Shown: positions 55,928 to 64,000 of the stretch, one piece after another
Position numbering within the stretch: position 1 is the stretch's first letter
Layout: each line of letters begins with the position of its first letter
DNA from: Polaromonas jejuensis NBRC 106434
GTDB lineage: Bacteria > Pseudomonadota > Gammaproteobacteria > Burkholderiales > Burkholderiaceae_C
Assembly: GCF_001598235.1 (NCBI RefSeq)
Contig: NZ_BCYO01000012.1
Coordinates: forward strand, 1-64,000
Direction: 5' to 3'
DNA: 64,000 nt
Program-made: the position numbers and the translations under genes
The notes under the pieces: generated by a model
What the model was told of the DNA's origin: nothing
Seen by the model: the letters and a program-made list of their open reading frames with translations, nothing else
The model's database searches: none

Positions 55928-56371
55928 GGGCTTGGCCACCATGTGCAGGACCATCTCGACCTTGTTGCCATGGCCTTGCGTCAGCACCGGGTAGAGCTTG
56001 TCGTTGATGAACAGCAGCTTGCCACCCAGCTCGATGCGGGCGGCCACGGTACAGCGCATGCGCGGGTCGACTTTGGCGGGGTCCACCCACAGCTCAAACG
56101 GCAGCGGCACCTGGCTGCGCGTGGTGAAGCGCTGTTCGGCCAGGATGCCGGCCTTGGCGTCCATGCGCGAGACATCGCGCAACTGCACGATGATCTCGCT
56201 ATCGGGCGGCAGGGCGACGCGCTGCAGATAGGCAATGCTGCCACTGACGCGCAGCCCGGAAGCGGCGGCCGGTGCCGGTTCAGCAGCTGGCGGGGAGGCC
56301 GGGCCGGTTGCGCAGGCCGTCAGCAAGCCCAGCGCAGCAAGCGCGGCCATCGTCATCATTCGTCGTTTCAT
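55925..56371 (-). CDS. YbaY-like lipoprotein
   Basis: 148 aa; GAGGA precedes the ATG at 56371 by about 6 bases. A lipoprotein signal ends in the lipobox LLTAC (Cys20), followed by a Pro/Ala linker. The domain from ~40 (VSGSIAYLQRVALPPDSEII, RFTTRSQVPLPFEL, YAARI-like VAARIELGGKLLFI) matches the YbaY/YscW family of small envelope lipoproteins. The start overlaps the acetoacetyl-CoA synthetase stop by 4 bp. Function in this context is unknown. Its stop codon is the end of repeat copy C. Confidence 0.82.
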   Translation of the reverse strand: MKRRMMTMAALAALGLLTACATGPASPPAAEPAPAAASGLRVSGSIAYLQRVALPPDSEIIVQLRDVSRMDAKAGILAEQRFTTRSQVPLPFELWVDPAKVDPRMRCTVAARIELGGKLLFINDKLYPVLTQGHGNKVEMVLHMVAKP

Positions 56372-58395
56372 GCAGTCCTCTTGCCCTGTTGGCTCAGGTA
56401 GTTTTCTGAAAACTGAACATACCATGCGAGGCAGTCCGGATTCGCCATCGCGTCCCGGTTGAGCACCTTCTCCAGCGGCTGGCCCAGCAGCAGCTTCTTG
56501 ATCGGCAGTTCCTGCTTCTTGCCCGACAGCGTCCGCGGAATCTCGGGCACCTGGAAGATGTCGTTGGGCACAAAGCGCGGCGACAAGGCCGTCTTGATGG
56601 CGTTGTTGAGTTTGGCCTTCATGGCATCGTCGAGCGCCACACCCTCACGCAGCACAACGAACAGCGGCATATAGCTGTCGCGGCCCAGGTATTCCAGGTC
56701 CACCACCATCGAATCGAGCACCTCGGGCAGCGCCTCAATCGCGCTGTAAAGCTCGCTGGTGCCCATGCGCAGGCCATGGCGGTTGATGGTGGCATCGCTG
56801 CGGCCGTAAATGATGCAGCCGCCCGAGGTCGTCACCTTGAGCCAGTCGCCGTGGCGCCAGACATTCGGGTACATGTCGAAGTAGCTGGAGAGGTAACGCT
56901 GCCCGCCGGCGTCGCCCCAGAAGTACAGCGGCATGGACGGAATGGGCTGCGTGCAGACCAGCTCACCCACTTCGTTGATGACCGGCTGGCCCGATTCGTT
57001 CCAGGCCTCGACGGCGCAACCCAGCAGGCGGCACTGCATTTCGCCGGGCACCAGCGGCAGCTCGCGGTTGCCGCCTATGAAGGCGCCCGCAAAGTCGGTA
57101 CCGCCCGAGATGTTGCACCACCAGATGTCAGGTGTTCCAATTTTTTCAAACTGCTGCGTACCCCAGTTCTGCGCTTCGGGCGACAGCGGGGAGCCGGTGC
57201 TGCCCAGGGCGCGCACGCTCTTGAGGCCGGGCAGTTGCGTCAAGTCAACCCCCGCCTTCATGCAGTTGGCAAAGAAGGCCGCGCCGGCGCCGAAAAAGCT
57301 CACGCCGGTTTGCGCCGCAAAGCGCCACAGCGTGGTCCAGTCGGGCTTGTCCTTGCCGCCGCCGGGGTTGCCGTCGAAGATCACGCATGTGGTGCCATTG
57401 AGCAGGCCGCTCAACTGCACGTTCCACATCACCCAGCCGGTCGAGCTGTACCAGTGGAAACGCTCGCCCCAGCTGTTGGCCTCATAGCTGCAGCCCACGT
57501 CGTTGTGCAGGCTCTTGAGCGCCAGCGCCACCAGCAAGGTGCCGCCGTGGCCATGGACTATGGGCTTGGGCAGGCCGGTGGTGCCGCTGGAATAGACAAT
57601 CCACAGCGGATGGTCAAACGGCAGCCAGCGTGGTTCAAACGCCGCTGTTTGTGCATCATTTCGGGCCGTAGCCCTTTCGAACCGGGCGCAGTCAGCTATC
57701 GAATCAGTAGCATTCAGATTATTGTGGACGATGACGTGCTGCACGCTGGGCAGGGCCGCGCGCATCTCGTTCACCTCGGCGCTACGGTCAAGGTCGCGCC
57801 CGCCATAGCGCACGCCGTCGCAGGCAATCAGCACCTTGGGCTCGATCTGCTTGAAGCGATCGAGCACGGCGTGGGTGCCCATGTCGGGCGCGCAGATGCT
57901 CCAGACCGCGCCCAGGCTGACCACGGCCAGGAAGGCGATCATGGCCTCGGGAATATTCGGCAGGTAGGCGGCCACGCGGTCGCCCGGCTGCACGCCCTGG
58001 TCCTGCAAATGCAGCGCCAGTGACGCGACCTGCTGGCGCAATGCGGGCCAGCTCAGCTCGCGCGGCTGGCCGCCGGCCAGGCTTGTTTCGTTGTGGCTGA
58101 CCACGGCCGGAAAGCCGGCGGCGTGGGCCGGGTCCACATGGCGGAACACCTGCTGCGCGTAATTGACCTGCGCACCGGGAAACCACTGGGCACCGGGCAT
58201 GCGGCGCTCTGCCAGCACGGCGCTGTGCGGCGTTGGCGACTGCAGCTCGAAATAGTCCCAGATGCTTTGCCAGAAGGCCTCCAGATCCGTGGTGGACCAG
58301 CGCCACAGCGCGTCATACGAGTCAAAGTTCAGGCCGCGGGTCTCGCGCAGCCAGTTTTGGTAAAGGCGGATTTGGGGAATGTGGGGGGCACTCAT
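56368..58395 (-). CDS. Acetoacetyl-CoA synthetase
   Basis: 675 aa adenylate-forming enzyme that activates acetoacetate to acetoacetyl-CoA. AMP-binding motif YSSGTTGLPKPIVHGHGG lies near 263-280. The adenine-binding and hinge regions are clear (GGTDFAGAFIGGN, IYGRSDATINRHGLRMGTSE), and the C-terminal catalytic Lys sits in TLSGKKQELPIKKLL. The N-terminal WSTTDLEAFWQSIWDYF is typical of this branch. Family proteins are about 650-655 aa. The extra ~20 residues lie at 229-247 (ATDSIADCARFERATA and following) and are encoded by an in-frame palindromic element. Divergent from a TetR gene with an operator-like palindrome between. Confidence 0.93.
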   Translation of the reverse strand: MSAPHIPQIRLYQNWLRETRGLNFDSYDALWRWSTTDLEAFWQSIWDYFELQSPTPHSAVLAERRMPGAQWFPGAQVNYAQQVFRHVDPAHAAGFPAVVSHNETSLAGGQPRELSWPALRQQVASLALHLQDQGVQPGDRVAAYLPNIPEAMIAFLAVVSLGAVWSICAPDMGTHAVLDRFKQIEPKVLIACDGVRYGGRDLDRSAEVNEMRAALPSVQHVIVHNNLNATDSIADCARFERATARNDAQTAAFEPRWLPFDHPLWIVYSSGTTGLPKPIVHGHGGTLLVALALKSLHNDVGCSYEANSWGERFHWYSSTGWVMWNVQLSGLLNGTTCVIFDGNPGGGKDKPDWTTLWRFAAQTGVSFFGAGAAFFANCMKAGVDLTQLPGLKSVRALGSTGSPLSPEAQNWGTQQFEKIGTPDIWWCNISGGTDFAGAFIGGNRELPLVPGEMQCRLLGCAVEAWNESGQPVINEVGELVCTQPIPSMPLYFWGDAGGQRYLSSYFDMYPNVWRHGDWLKVTTSGGCIIYGRSDATINRHGLRMGTSELYSAIEALPEVLDSMVVDLEYLGRDSYMPLFVVLREGVALDDAMKAKLNNAIKTALSPRFVPNDIFQVPEIPRTLSGKKQELPIKKLLLGQPLEKVLNRDAMANPDCLAWYVQFSENYLSQQGKRTA
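57655..57711 (-). repeat. Palindromic element inside acetoacetyl-CoA synthetase, in frame
   Basis: On the minus strand: GCTACTGATTCGATAGC, then GACTGCGCCCGG, GAAAGGGCTACGGCCC and GAAATG. It forms codons 229-247 in the same phase as the copy in dadA, giving the similar peptide ATDSIADCARFERATA. Confidence 0.8.
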
Positions 58396-58467
58396 GGCAT
58401 CAGCTTAACCGCGCAGGCCCCTGCCTGGCCTGCGGGATTGCCCGCTGAAAAGAGGGGCATTTGCACT

Positions 58468-58485
58468 TTAGCACGATTGTGCTAA
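58468..58485. promoter_or_regulatory. Candidate TetR operator O1
   Basis: TTAGCACGATTGTGCTAA is a perfect palindrome with 7-bp arms around GATT. It lies in the divergent region between acetoacetyl-CoA synthetase and the TetR gene. A near copy occurs at 59147. Confidence 0.8.
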
Positions 58486-58495
58486 TATGCGCCGC

Positions 58496-59098
58496 ATGGA
58501 TGCCAAAACCCAGAAGAGCGAGATGACCCGCACCGCCATCATTGGCGCGGGGATTGACCTTGCCTCGGCCGAAGGCCTGGAGGCCATCACGCTGCAGGCG
58601 GTGGCGGACCGCATCGGCCTGTCCAAGAGCGGGGTGTTTTCGCGCATTGGCTCGCGCGAGGCCCTGCAGAAGGCGGTGATCGAAGAGTTTGGCCGGCGCT
58701 TTCTGGCCGATGTGTTCGTGCCCGCCATGCAGCAGCCCAAGGGCCTGCCGCGGCTGGACATGATTGTGCAGCGCTGGATTGTGCGCATGCGCGATGTCGA
58801 GGCGAAGTCGGGCTGCATCTACACCGCCGGCGCCTTTGAACTCGATGACCGCGAGGGCGAGCTGCGCGACACCCTGCTGCAGGAGGTGACGCGCTGGCGT
58901 GCCGCCCTGCGGCGCACCGTGCTGCAGGCGGTGGAGGCCGGCCATCTACGGGCCGATACCGATGCCGAACAGCTGGTGGCCGAAATCTCCGGCCTGACGA
59001 TGGGGCTGTTGCACGATGCCCGCTTTCTGCGCGACAGCCACGCCGCAGAACGTGCCCAGGCCTCGTGGACGCGCCTGATCAACAGCTACAAAACCTGA
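58496..59098 (+). CDS. TetR-family transcriptional regulator
   Basis: 200 aa. The ATG at 58496 is used; an ATG three codons upstream lies directly against the operator palindrome. The HTH spans about residues 12-58 (TAIIGAGIDLASAEGLEAIT, VADRIGLSKSGVFSRIGSRE), and the C-terminal ligand domain is typical in length. Two matching palindromes flank the gene, one in the divergent acetoacetyl-CoA synthetase promoter and one before the next two genes, so it probably represses all of them. No Shine-Dalgarno is visible, so translation may be leaderless or weak. Confidence 0.9.
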   Translation: MDAKTQKSEMTRTAIIGAGIDLASAEGLEAITLQAVADRIGLSKSGVFSRIGSREALQKAVIEEFGRRFLADVFVPAMQQPKGLPRLDMIVQRWIVRMRDVEAKSGCIYTAGAFELDDREGELRDTLLQEVTRWRAALRRTVLQAVEAGHLRADTDAEQLVAEISGLTMGLLHDARFLRDSHAAERAQASWTRLINSYKT

Positions 59099-59146
59099 TT
59101 GTCGAGGGAGGCCCCTGTGCTTTTGCCTGTTTGTGTTTGCCCAAAT

Positions 59147-59164
59147 TTCGCACGATTGTGCGAA
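59147..59164. promoter_or_regulatory. Candidate TetR operator O2
   Basis: TTCGCACGATTGTGCGAA, identical to O1 except for one symmetric base pair change in each arm. It lies 14 bp before the 37-aa protein gene and just before its AAGGA ribosome site. Confidence 0.8.
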
Positions 59165-59178
59165 GAAAGGAAGATGCC

Positions 59179-59292
59179 ATGTTGATCGTTATTTTTTCTG
59201 TCGCTGGTTTTCTGCTGGTGCGCGGCGTGATGGCCGCCCTGGCTTCGCTGCGCGGCCTGCCGCGCAGCAATGAAGACTGGATCTGGTACTGA
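59179..59292 (+). CDS. Small membrane protein (37 aa)
   Basis: ATG at 59179 with AAGGA 8 bases upstream; TGA at 59290-59292. Residues 1-24 (MLIVIFSVAGFLLVRGVMAA) are one hydrophobic helix, followed by a short polar tail ASLRGLPRSNEDWIWY. It lies just after a TetR-type operator and 21 bp before the alpha/beta hydrolase gene, so the two are probably one transcript under TetR control. Function unknown. Confidence 0.65.
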   Translation: MLIVIFSVAGFLLVRGVMAALASLRGLPRSNEDWIWY

Positions 59293-59313
59293 CACACTGA
59301 AAACGGAGCCGCC

Positions 59314-60204
59314 ATGACACACACCACCCTGCAGGCCACCCCGGCCTACTACAAGGACCCGGCCAGCGCCCTCATGCGGCTGGCGCGCTTCGGACTGGGC
59401 GCCGCGCAACGCCTCTGGCCGGCACTCGGCGTGCGCTTGGCCTGCCGGCTGTTCGGCACACCGCTGCCGCCCAAGTGGCTGAGCCGGCGCCGACGCTGGC
59501 GCCCCGACTGGCGCATCGAGGCCTGGCCGTTTGAAGACGCCAGCCTGACGCTGTACCGCCACCCGGCCTCTGCAGACGGCCCGCTGGTTTTGCTGGCGCA
59601 TGGCTGGGGCGGGCACGCCGGGCAGATGCTGGCGCTAGCCGACACGCTGGCGGCGCAAGGCTTGCAAGCCGTCATCGTGGAGATGCCCGCGCACGGCCGC
59701 AGCCAGGGCACGACCAGCAACTTGCCGCAGTTTGCCCGCGCGCTGGAATATGTGAGCGCCCGGCTGCAGCAGCAAGGCCACACGCTGCATGCGCTGGTGG
59801 CGCATTCACTGGCGGCCAATGCCGGCGCCCATGCCGTCAGCCGCGGACTTGGCGCGCAGCGGCTGGTGTTGCTGGCGCCGCCAGCGTCGCCCCTGGCGTA
59901 CACCCGCCTCTTTGCGCGGGTGTTTGGCCTCAGCGAAGCCACGCGAGCGGCCATGCAGCGGCGCATAGAGGCGCGCGAAGGGATTGTGATGACGCAGTTC
60001 GAGCCGGCCATGGTCGGCCCGCGCATCCACCTGCCCACGCTGCTGGTGCATGACCGCGGGGACGGCATCAACCGCTTTGCCGATGGCCTGGCCTACCGCC
60101 AGGCGATAGACGGCGCACACCTGCTGGCCACCGAGGGGCTGGGGCACAGCCGCATACTCAAGGACGCCGCGGTGCTGCAGCACATCACGTCCTTCCTGGC
60201 CTGA
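59314..60204 (+). CDS. Alpha/beta hydrolase
   Basis: 296 aa; CGGAG precedes the ATG by 6 bases. Oxyanion-type motif LLAHGWGGHAGQ near 92-103. The nucleophile elbow reads LVAHSLAANAG, so the usual GxSxG first Gly is Ala. Acid and base candidates are Asp in VHDRGDGINRF and His in GLGHSRIL near the C-terminus. No signal peptide, so it is cytoplasmic. Probable esterase or thioesterase; substrate unknown, perhaps related to the ketone-body or acyl-CoA role of the neighbouring TetR regulon. Confidence 0.85.
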   Translation: MTHTTLQATPAYYKDPASALMRLARFGLGAAQRLWPALGVRLACRLFGTPLPPKWLSRRRRWRPDWRIEAWPFEDASLTLYRHPASADGPLVLLAHGWGGHAGQMLALADTLAAQGLQAVIVEMPAHGRSQGTTSNLPQFARALEYVSARLQQQGHTLHALVAHSLAANAGAHAVSRGLGAQRLVLLAPPASPLAYTRLFARVFGLSEATRAAMQRRIEAREGIVMTQFEPAMVGPRIHLPTLLVHDRGDGINRFADGLAYRQAIDGAHLLATEGLGHSRILKDAAVLQHITSFLA

Positions 60205-60296
60205 CACGGCCGCATCGCCAGCCCGAGCCTTCTTTTTCTTGTGCGAGGTGCCCATTGCCCCTAGCATTGCGGCACTTTTATAACGAGGAGTGAGTG

Positions 60297-61583
60297 ATGG
60301 GAATGCTGGACTGGACGGAAAAAAGCAGCGCGGTGCTGCAACAAGGCGGGGTGATAGGGCCTGATGAGCGCCTGCCCTGGCCGCTGACCTCGGCGATGGG
60401 GGTGCAGCATGTGATCGCGATGTTCGGCTCCACGGTGCTGGCCCCGCTGCTGATGGGCTTCGATCCCAACGTCGCGATCTTGATGAGCGGCATAGGCACG
60501 CTGATTTTCTTCGTCATCACCGGCGGCAAGGTGCCCAGCTACCTCGGCTCCAGTTTTTCCTTCATCGGCGTGGTGATTGCCGCCACCGCCTACGCCGGCA
60601 AGGGGCCGAACGCGAACATCGGCGTGGCGCTGGGCGGCATCATCGCCTGCGGCGCGGTGTACACCGTCATAGGCGCCATCGTGCAGTCGGCCGGCACCCA
60701 CTGGATTGAGCGCTTCATGCCGCCCGTGGTGACCGGCGCCGTGGTTGCGGTGATAGGCCTGAACCTGGCCGGCATTCCGGTCAAGAACATGGCGGGCAGC
60801 AACTTTGACTCATGGATGCAGGTGGTGACCTTTGTCAGCGTGGCCCTGGTCGCCGTGATGACGCGCGGCATGCTGCAGCGCCTCTTGATCCTGGCCGGCC
60901 TGATCGTGGCCAGCGCGATTTATGCGCTGCTCACCAACGGCCTGGGCTGGGGCAAGCCTATAGACGTGTCGGGCATCGCCCAGGCCACCTGGCTCGGCCT
61001 GCCCAGCCTCGCGGCGCCGGTGTTCACGGCCAACGCCATGCTGCTGATCGTGCCGGTGGTGATCATTCTGGTGGCGGAAAACCTGGGCCACATCAAGGCC
61101 GTGACGGCCATGACCGGCAAAAACCTGGATGTCTACATGGGCCGCGCCTTCATCGGCGACGGCCTGGCCACCATGGTCTCGGGCAGCGCCGGCGGCACCG
61201 GCGTCACCACCTACGCCGAAAACATCGGCGTGATGGCGGCGACCAAGATCTACTCCACCGCCGTGTTCGTGGTGGCGGCGCTGATTGCCGTGGTGCTGGG
61301 TTTCAGCCCCAAGTTCGGCGCGTTGATCCAGGCCATTCCGCTGCCGGTGATGGGCGGCGTGAGCATTGTGGTGTTCGGCCTGATTGCGATTGCCGGCGCC
61401 AAGATCTGGGTCGCCAACCAGGTGGACTTCTCGGACAACAAGAACCTGCTGGTCGCCGCCATCACCCTGGTGCTGGGCACCGGCGACTTCACCCTGAAGT
61501 TCGGCCAGTTCGCGCTGGGCGGCATAGGCACCGCCACCTTCGGCGCCATCCTGCTGTATGCCCTGCTGAATCGCCAGCGCTGA
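60297..61583 (+). CDS. uraA: Uracil/xanthine permease (NCS2 family)
   Basis: 428 aa; GAGGAG lies 6 bases before the ATG at 60297 (a GTG one codon earlier is less likely). About fourteen hydrophobic segments. Family motifs: VQHVIAMFG near the start, AENLGHIKAVTAMTG, and GGTGVTTYAENIGVMAATK, whose two Glu residues bind the base in UraA. It imports uracil with a proton. Pyrimidine degradation (rut) genes are not in the window. Confidence 0.92.
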   Translation: MGMLDWTEKSSAVLQQGGVIGPDERLPWPLTSAMGVQHVIAMFGSTVLAPLLMGFDPNVAILMSGIGTLIFFVITGGKVPSYLGSSFSFIGVVIAATAYAGKGPNANIGVALGGIIACGAVYTVIGAIVQSAGTHWIERFMPPVVTGAVVAVIGLNLAGIPVKNMAGSNFDSWMQVVTFVSVALVAVMTRGMLQRLLILAGLIVASAIYALLTNGLGWGKPIDVSGIAQATWLGLPSLAAPVFTANAMLLIVPVVIILVAENLGHIKAVTAMTGKNLDVYMGRAFIGDGLATMVSGSAGGTGVTTYAENIGVMAATKIYSTAVFVVAALIAVVLGFSPKFGALIQAIPLPVMGGVSIVVFGLIAIAGAKIWVANQVDFSDNKNLLVAAITLVLGTGDFTLKFGQFALGGIGTATFGAILLYALLNRQR

Positions 61584-61612
61584 GGCCGGCTCGCGCCGCG
61601 CACCCGGGCCGC

Positions 61613-62560
61613 TTACCGCGGCTTGATGAAGGCCAGCATGGCGTCGCTCACCGAGCGGTCGTCGGTGTGGACGGAATAGATTTCCGACATGTGGCTGTGT
61701 CCCGGGAACCTGACGAAAGCGGGGCAGCGTCCGGCCTTGCACAGGCTGTCGTTGAGCAGCGTCATCTGTGACTCGAAATCCGGCGGGTCCAGTTCGGCGC
61801 CACCGACCCACAGCGGCACCCGGGTGGCGATCAAACCGTCCAGCGCGGAGCGTGCCGGGTACTCGGATGCGTCGGTGCCGTAATAGCCCGGATAGGTAGG
61901 CGACACCGCCACCAGTTCCGCCGTGACCCGGTACACGCCCGACAACAGCAGCGCGCCAGCCAGACCCGAGCCGCGGACCTTGTGGAAGCGCTCCTGCGCC
62001 ACATAGGCCGCCACATGCGTCGCGCCCGCCGAATGTCCCAGCAGATAGATGCGGGAGGGGTCGCCGCCGCGCGCCACAATCTGCTCATGCACCCAGCTCA
62101 CGCCCTGCCCCACATCCGCCGGACCGGCCGGCCACGGGTTTTGGGGCGACAAACGGTAAGTCATGTTGACGCCCACCATGCCATTGCGGACGGCCCAGAG
62201 CATGATGTTGTCGTAGAACGGGCTGCTGGCACTGGCGCGCCGATTGCCGGCGACAAATCCCCCGCCGTGCACGAAGATCAGCACGGGGAACGCTTTTGCG
62301 GAAGGCATCTGCGGCGAAAAAACGTCCAGCAAGTGACGCTCGGCCTCGCCATAGCGAATATCCCGCTCCACCCTGACGCCGGCATAAGGTTCCGACTCAA
62401 GGACAAGTGGCGCATAGAGCGCCGAAGTGGCCGGTGGAGCAATCACTCGGCCCATGGCCTTGAGCTTCTCACCCAGCGCCTGTGGAACCTGCGCCGCAGC
62501 GCCCGCGGCCAGCAGCATGCCGGCGCCCCAAAGTCCCATGATCAATCCCAATGGTTTCAT
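61613..62560 (-). CDS. Exported alpha/beta hydrolase (esterase, HGGG type)
   Basis: 315 aa with a signal peptide (LIMGLWGAGMLLAAGAAAQV, cleavage near 24). Oxyanion-hole motif FVHGGGFVAG near 96-105, nucleophile GHSAG near Ser176, Asp in GGAELDPPDF and His in FPGHSHM. These are the catalytic elements of BD-FAE/HSL-like esterases. Being periplasmic or secreted, it may act on ester substrates outside the cytoplasm. Convergent with the uracil permease gene. Confidence 0.87.
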   Translation of the reverse strand: MKPLGLIMGLWGAGMLLAAGAAAQVPQALGEKLKAMGRVIAPPATSALYAPLVLESEPYAGVRVERDIRYGEAERHLLDVFSPQMPSAKAFPVLIFVHGGGFVAGNRRASASSPFYDNIMLWAVRNGMVGVNMTYRLSPQNPWPAGPADVGQGVSWVHEQIVARGGDPSRIYLLGHSAGATHVAAYVAQERFHKVRGSGLAGALLLSGVYRVTAELVAVSPTYPGYYGTDASEYPARSALDGLIATRVPLWVGGAELDPPDFESQMTLLNDSLCKAGRCPAFVRFPGHSHMSEIYSVHTDDRSVSDAMLAFIKPR

Positions 62561-62679
62561 CGCCGCCTCCCAGGTCTATGCACACGATGCAGAACCGGCC
62601 CACTATAGGCGTGGACGCGCGATATAACAAATCAATCGATATAGTCACGCTCACATCACTCCCCCACACTGGAGCCACC

Positions 62680-63102
62680 ATGCGCGTCTGGAAAAAACCC
62701 ATCTCGCTCGAAGAGCTCACCGCCATCCACAAGGACACGGCCGTGGCGCATCTGGGCATCGAGTTTCTCGAAGTCGGTGATGACTTCATACGCGCCCGCG
62801 TGCCGGTCAACACCCGGACACGCCAGCCTTACGGCCTGCTGCACGGCGGCGTGTCGGTGGTGCTGGCCGAAACGCTGGGTTCCTGCGGCGCCGCCTACGC
62901 GGCCCCCGAGGGCCACCGCGCGGTCGGGCTGGACATCAATGCCAACCACCTGCGGGGCGCGACCAGCGGCTGGGTCACGGGCATCACGCGCCCGGTGCAC
63001 ATTGGCCGCAGCACCCAGGTCTGGCAAATCGAGCTCACCAACGAGGCCGGCGAGCTGACCTGTGTGTCGCGCATCACGATGGCCATGCTGACGCCGAAAT
63101 AG
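62680..63102 (+). CDS. Hotdog-fold thioesterase (PaaI/MenI-like)
   Basis: 140 aa; GGAG lies 6 bases before the ATG at 62680, and longer frames upstream lack similarity. The hotdog signature YGLLHGGVSVVLAETLGSCG contains the catalytic Glu near residue 63, as in YdiI/MenI and EntH. NANHLRGATSGWVTG is typical of the same branch. It likely hydrolyses an acyl-CoA; the substrate is not clear. Confidence 0.9.
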   Translation: MRVWKKPISLEELTAIHKDTAVAHLGIEFLEVGDDFIRARVPVNTRTRQPYGLLHGGVSVVLAETLGSCGAAYAAPEGHRAVGLDINANHLRGATSGWVTGITRPVHIGRSTQVWQIELTNEAGELTCVSRITMAMLTPK

Positions 63103-63111
63103 CAGTCGAAT

Positions 63112-63163
63112 CGGGCTGCAGCCCATAGCCAGTTGTCATTTTTCGCTATTAATAGCATAGCAA
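63112..63163 (-). repeat. Palindromic element, copy 9 (intergenic, minus)
   Basis: Minus strand GCTATGCTATTAATAGC, then GAAAAATGACAACTGGC, and TATGGGCTGCAGCCCGAT. It lies between the thioesterase gene and the last gene of the window. Confidence 0.7.
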
Positions 63164-63238
63164 TCCGCAGCCGCGGCGGCCGCTGGCGCGCAATTCGCGG
63201 AAAATACCCTGACCCATTCCCCGCCCCGCCCTGCCGCC

Positions 63239-64000
63239 ATGAAACGCCAGCCTGACCTGTTCGCCCCCGACAACCAGCCGGCCGCGCCGATCACCGTGCG
63301 TGCGCTCAAGATCGACGCGGGTCCCAAGACCGGCCGCCTGTCGCCCGCGCAGCAGCGCTTCAACCGGCTGCTGGCGCGGGTGGAGGCGCTGACCGGCCAG
63401 ATCGAGGCCACACGCCAAGCGGTCGATGCGCACCGGCCGCGGCAGGCCCGGGAGCTGGCCGAGCTGGAGCAGCGGCACGGCGCGCTGATGCAGCGCATGG
63501 CGCTGTGGCTGGACGAGCGGCTGCGCGCCAAGGGCCTGACAGCGGCGCAAAAGCGCATGGCGACCGAAATTCTGATTTCATTGAGCGAGGCCCTGGCGGT
63601 ACAGGGCGATGCGCAGATGCAGGCGCTGCACGACCGCCACAGCCCCGATGACCTGGACGCCAAGCAGGGCGCCAGCGTGCAAGGCATGAAGGACATGCTG
63701 GAGGAGGTGCTGGGCAAGCCGCTCGATGCGGCAGGCGAGGCCGACGATCTGGAGGCCCTGCTGCACGCCGCCATGAAAGAGATGGACGAGCAGGCCCAAG
63801 CGGCGCACGCGCAGCGCGAGGCGCAGCAGGCGGCGCGCCGCTCCAGGAAGGCCAAGACCGCCCGCCAACAGCAGGCCGAACAGCAGCAAACCGATGCCCA
63901 GAGCGCGTTGCGCACCCTGTTTCGGCGACTGGCCAGCGCGCTGCACCCGGACCGCGAAACCGACCCGCAGGAGCGCGAACGCAAATCCGCCCTGATGGCC
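63239..64000 (+). CDS. Coiled-coil protein with C-terminal J-like domain, partial
   Basis: 254 codons are open to the window edge without a stop. The N-terminus (MKRQPDLFAPDNQP) is followed by long charged helices, Ala/Gln/Arg-rich, with coiled-coil character (about residues 40-230). Near the end, FRRLASALHPDRETDPQERE has the HPD motif of J-domains that stimulate DnaK/Hsp70. The rest of the domain is outside the window. Possibly a co-chaperone; partner unknown. Confidence 0.7.
   Translation, partial: MKRQPDLFAPDNQPAAPITVRALKIDAGPKTGRLSPAQQRFNRLLARVEALTGQIEATRQAVDAHRPRQARELAELEQRHGALMQRMALWLDERLRAKGLTAAQKRMATEILISLSEALAVQGDAQMQALHDRHSPDDLDAKQGASVQGMKDMLEEVLGKPLDAAGEADDLEALLHAAMKEMDEQAQAAHAQREAQQAARRSRKAKTARQQQAEQQQTDAQSALRTLFRRLASALHPDRETDPQERERKSALMA

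Noticed and set aside
48892..61583. Flavin reductase-like gene and uracil permease as parts of a rut pyrimidine pathway
   Set aside because: They are 11 kb apart, and no rutA-E homologues are in the window.

Overview
The window is high-GC, gene-dense bacterial DNA. It fits a betaproteobacterium of the order Burkholderiales, most likely the family Comamonadaceae (Polaromonas/Rhodoferax/Variovorax-like). The reasons are three orphan Bug/TctC-type binding receptors, a GTP-type PEP carboxykinase, many LysR regulators, small lipoproteins and membrane proteins, and a dispersed short palindrome with GCTAT...ATAGC arms. This assignment is inference from gene content; no rRNA or tRNA is present to anchor it. 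I see no phage, IS element or CRISPR array.

Layout. 1-3.5 kb: truncated NDP-forming acyl-CoA synthetase and a Bug receptor, divergent from a LysR gene. 3.5-8.9 kb: double-AAA ATPase, threonine dehydratase, glycine-zipper lipoprotein, a 57-aa membrane protein and a degenerate ABC ATPase. 9.0-11.7 kb: modABC molybdate importer. 12.1-14.0 kb: pckG with a structured leader. 14.1-18.0 kb: a two-TM protein, a LysR regulator, a small protein, a metallophosphoesterase and an exported protein. 18.0-23.5 kb: a large orphan sensor kinase, divergent from a cytochrome b561-YceI-YceI operon. 23.6-26.4 kb: argP-like regulator, divergent from a D-amino acid dehydrogenase, then a VOC protein.

26.8-36.1 kb is a nine-gene catabolic operon: RpiR regulator, isoaspartyl peptidase (iaaA), the glutathione/peptide importer gsiABCD, a P1/S58 aminopeptidase and an M55 D-aminopeptidase. 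It looks like a scavenging system for peptides that ordinary peptidases do not cut. 36.3-46.5 kb is a second catabolic operon read from the minus strand: hydantoin-type racemase, five-gene Dpp-type ABC importer, two amidohydrolases and a Bug receptor. A divergent GntR gene lies upstream, and two palindromes with the same core occupy the shared intergenic region. The likely substrate is a cyclic amide or ureide, not identified.

47.4-53.4 kb: MFS transporter, flavin reductase-like protein, a LysR-Bug-M14 hydrolase cluster and an EamA permease. 53.4-55.7 kb: a chemoreceptor and CheW behind a possible sigma-28 promoter. 55.9-60.2 kb: acetoacetyl-CoA synthetase and a YbaY lipoprotein, a TetR regulator, a 37-aa membrane protein and a hydrolase, with two matching TetR-type palindromes. 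60.3-64 kb: uracil permease, a secreted esterase, a hotdog thioesterase and a truncated J-domain-like protein.

The most unusual signals are in the repeats. A roughly 60-bp palindromic element occurs in at least nine places and is read in the same frame inside two unrelated genes (dadA and acetoacetyl-CoA synthetase), adding similar peptides. A second repeat occurs three times, and each copy ends exactly on the stop codon of a minus-strand gene.
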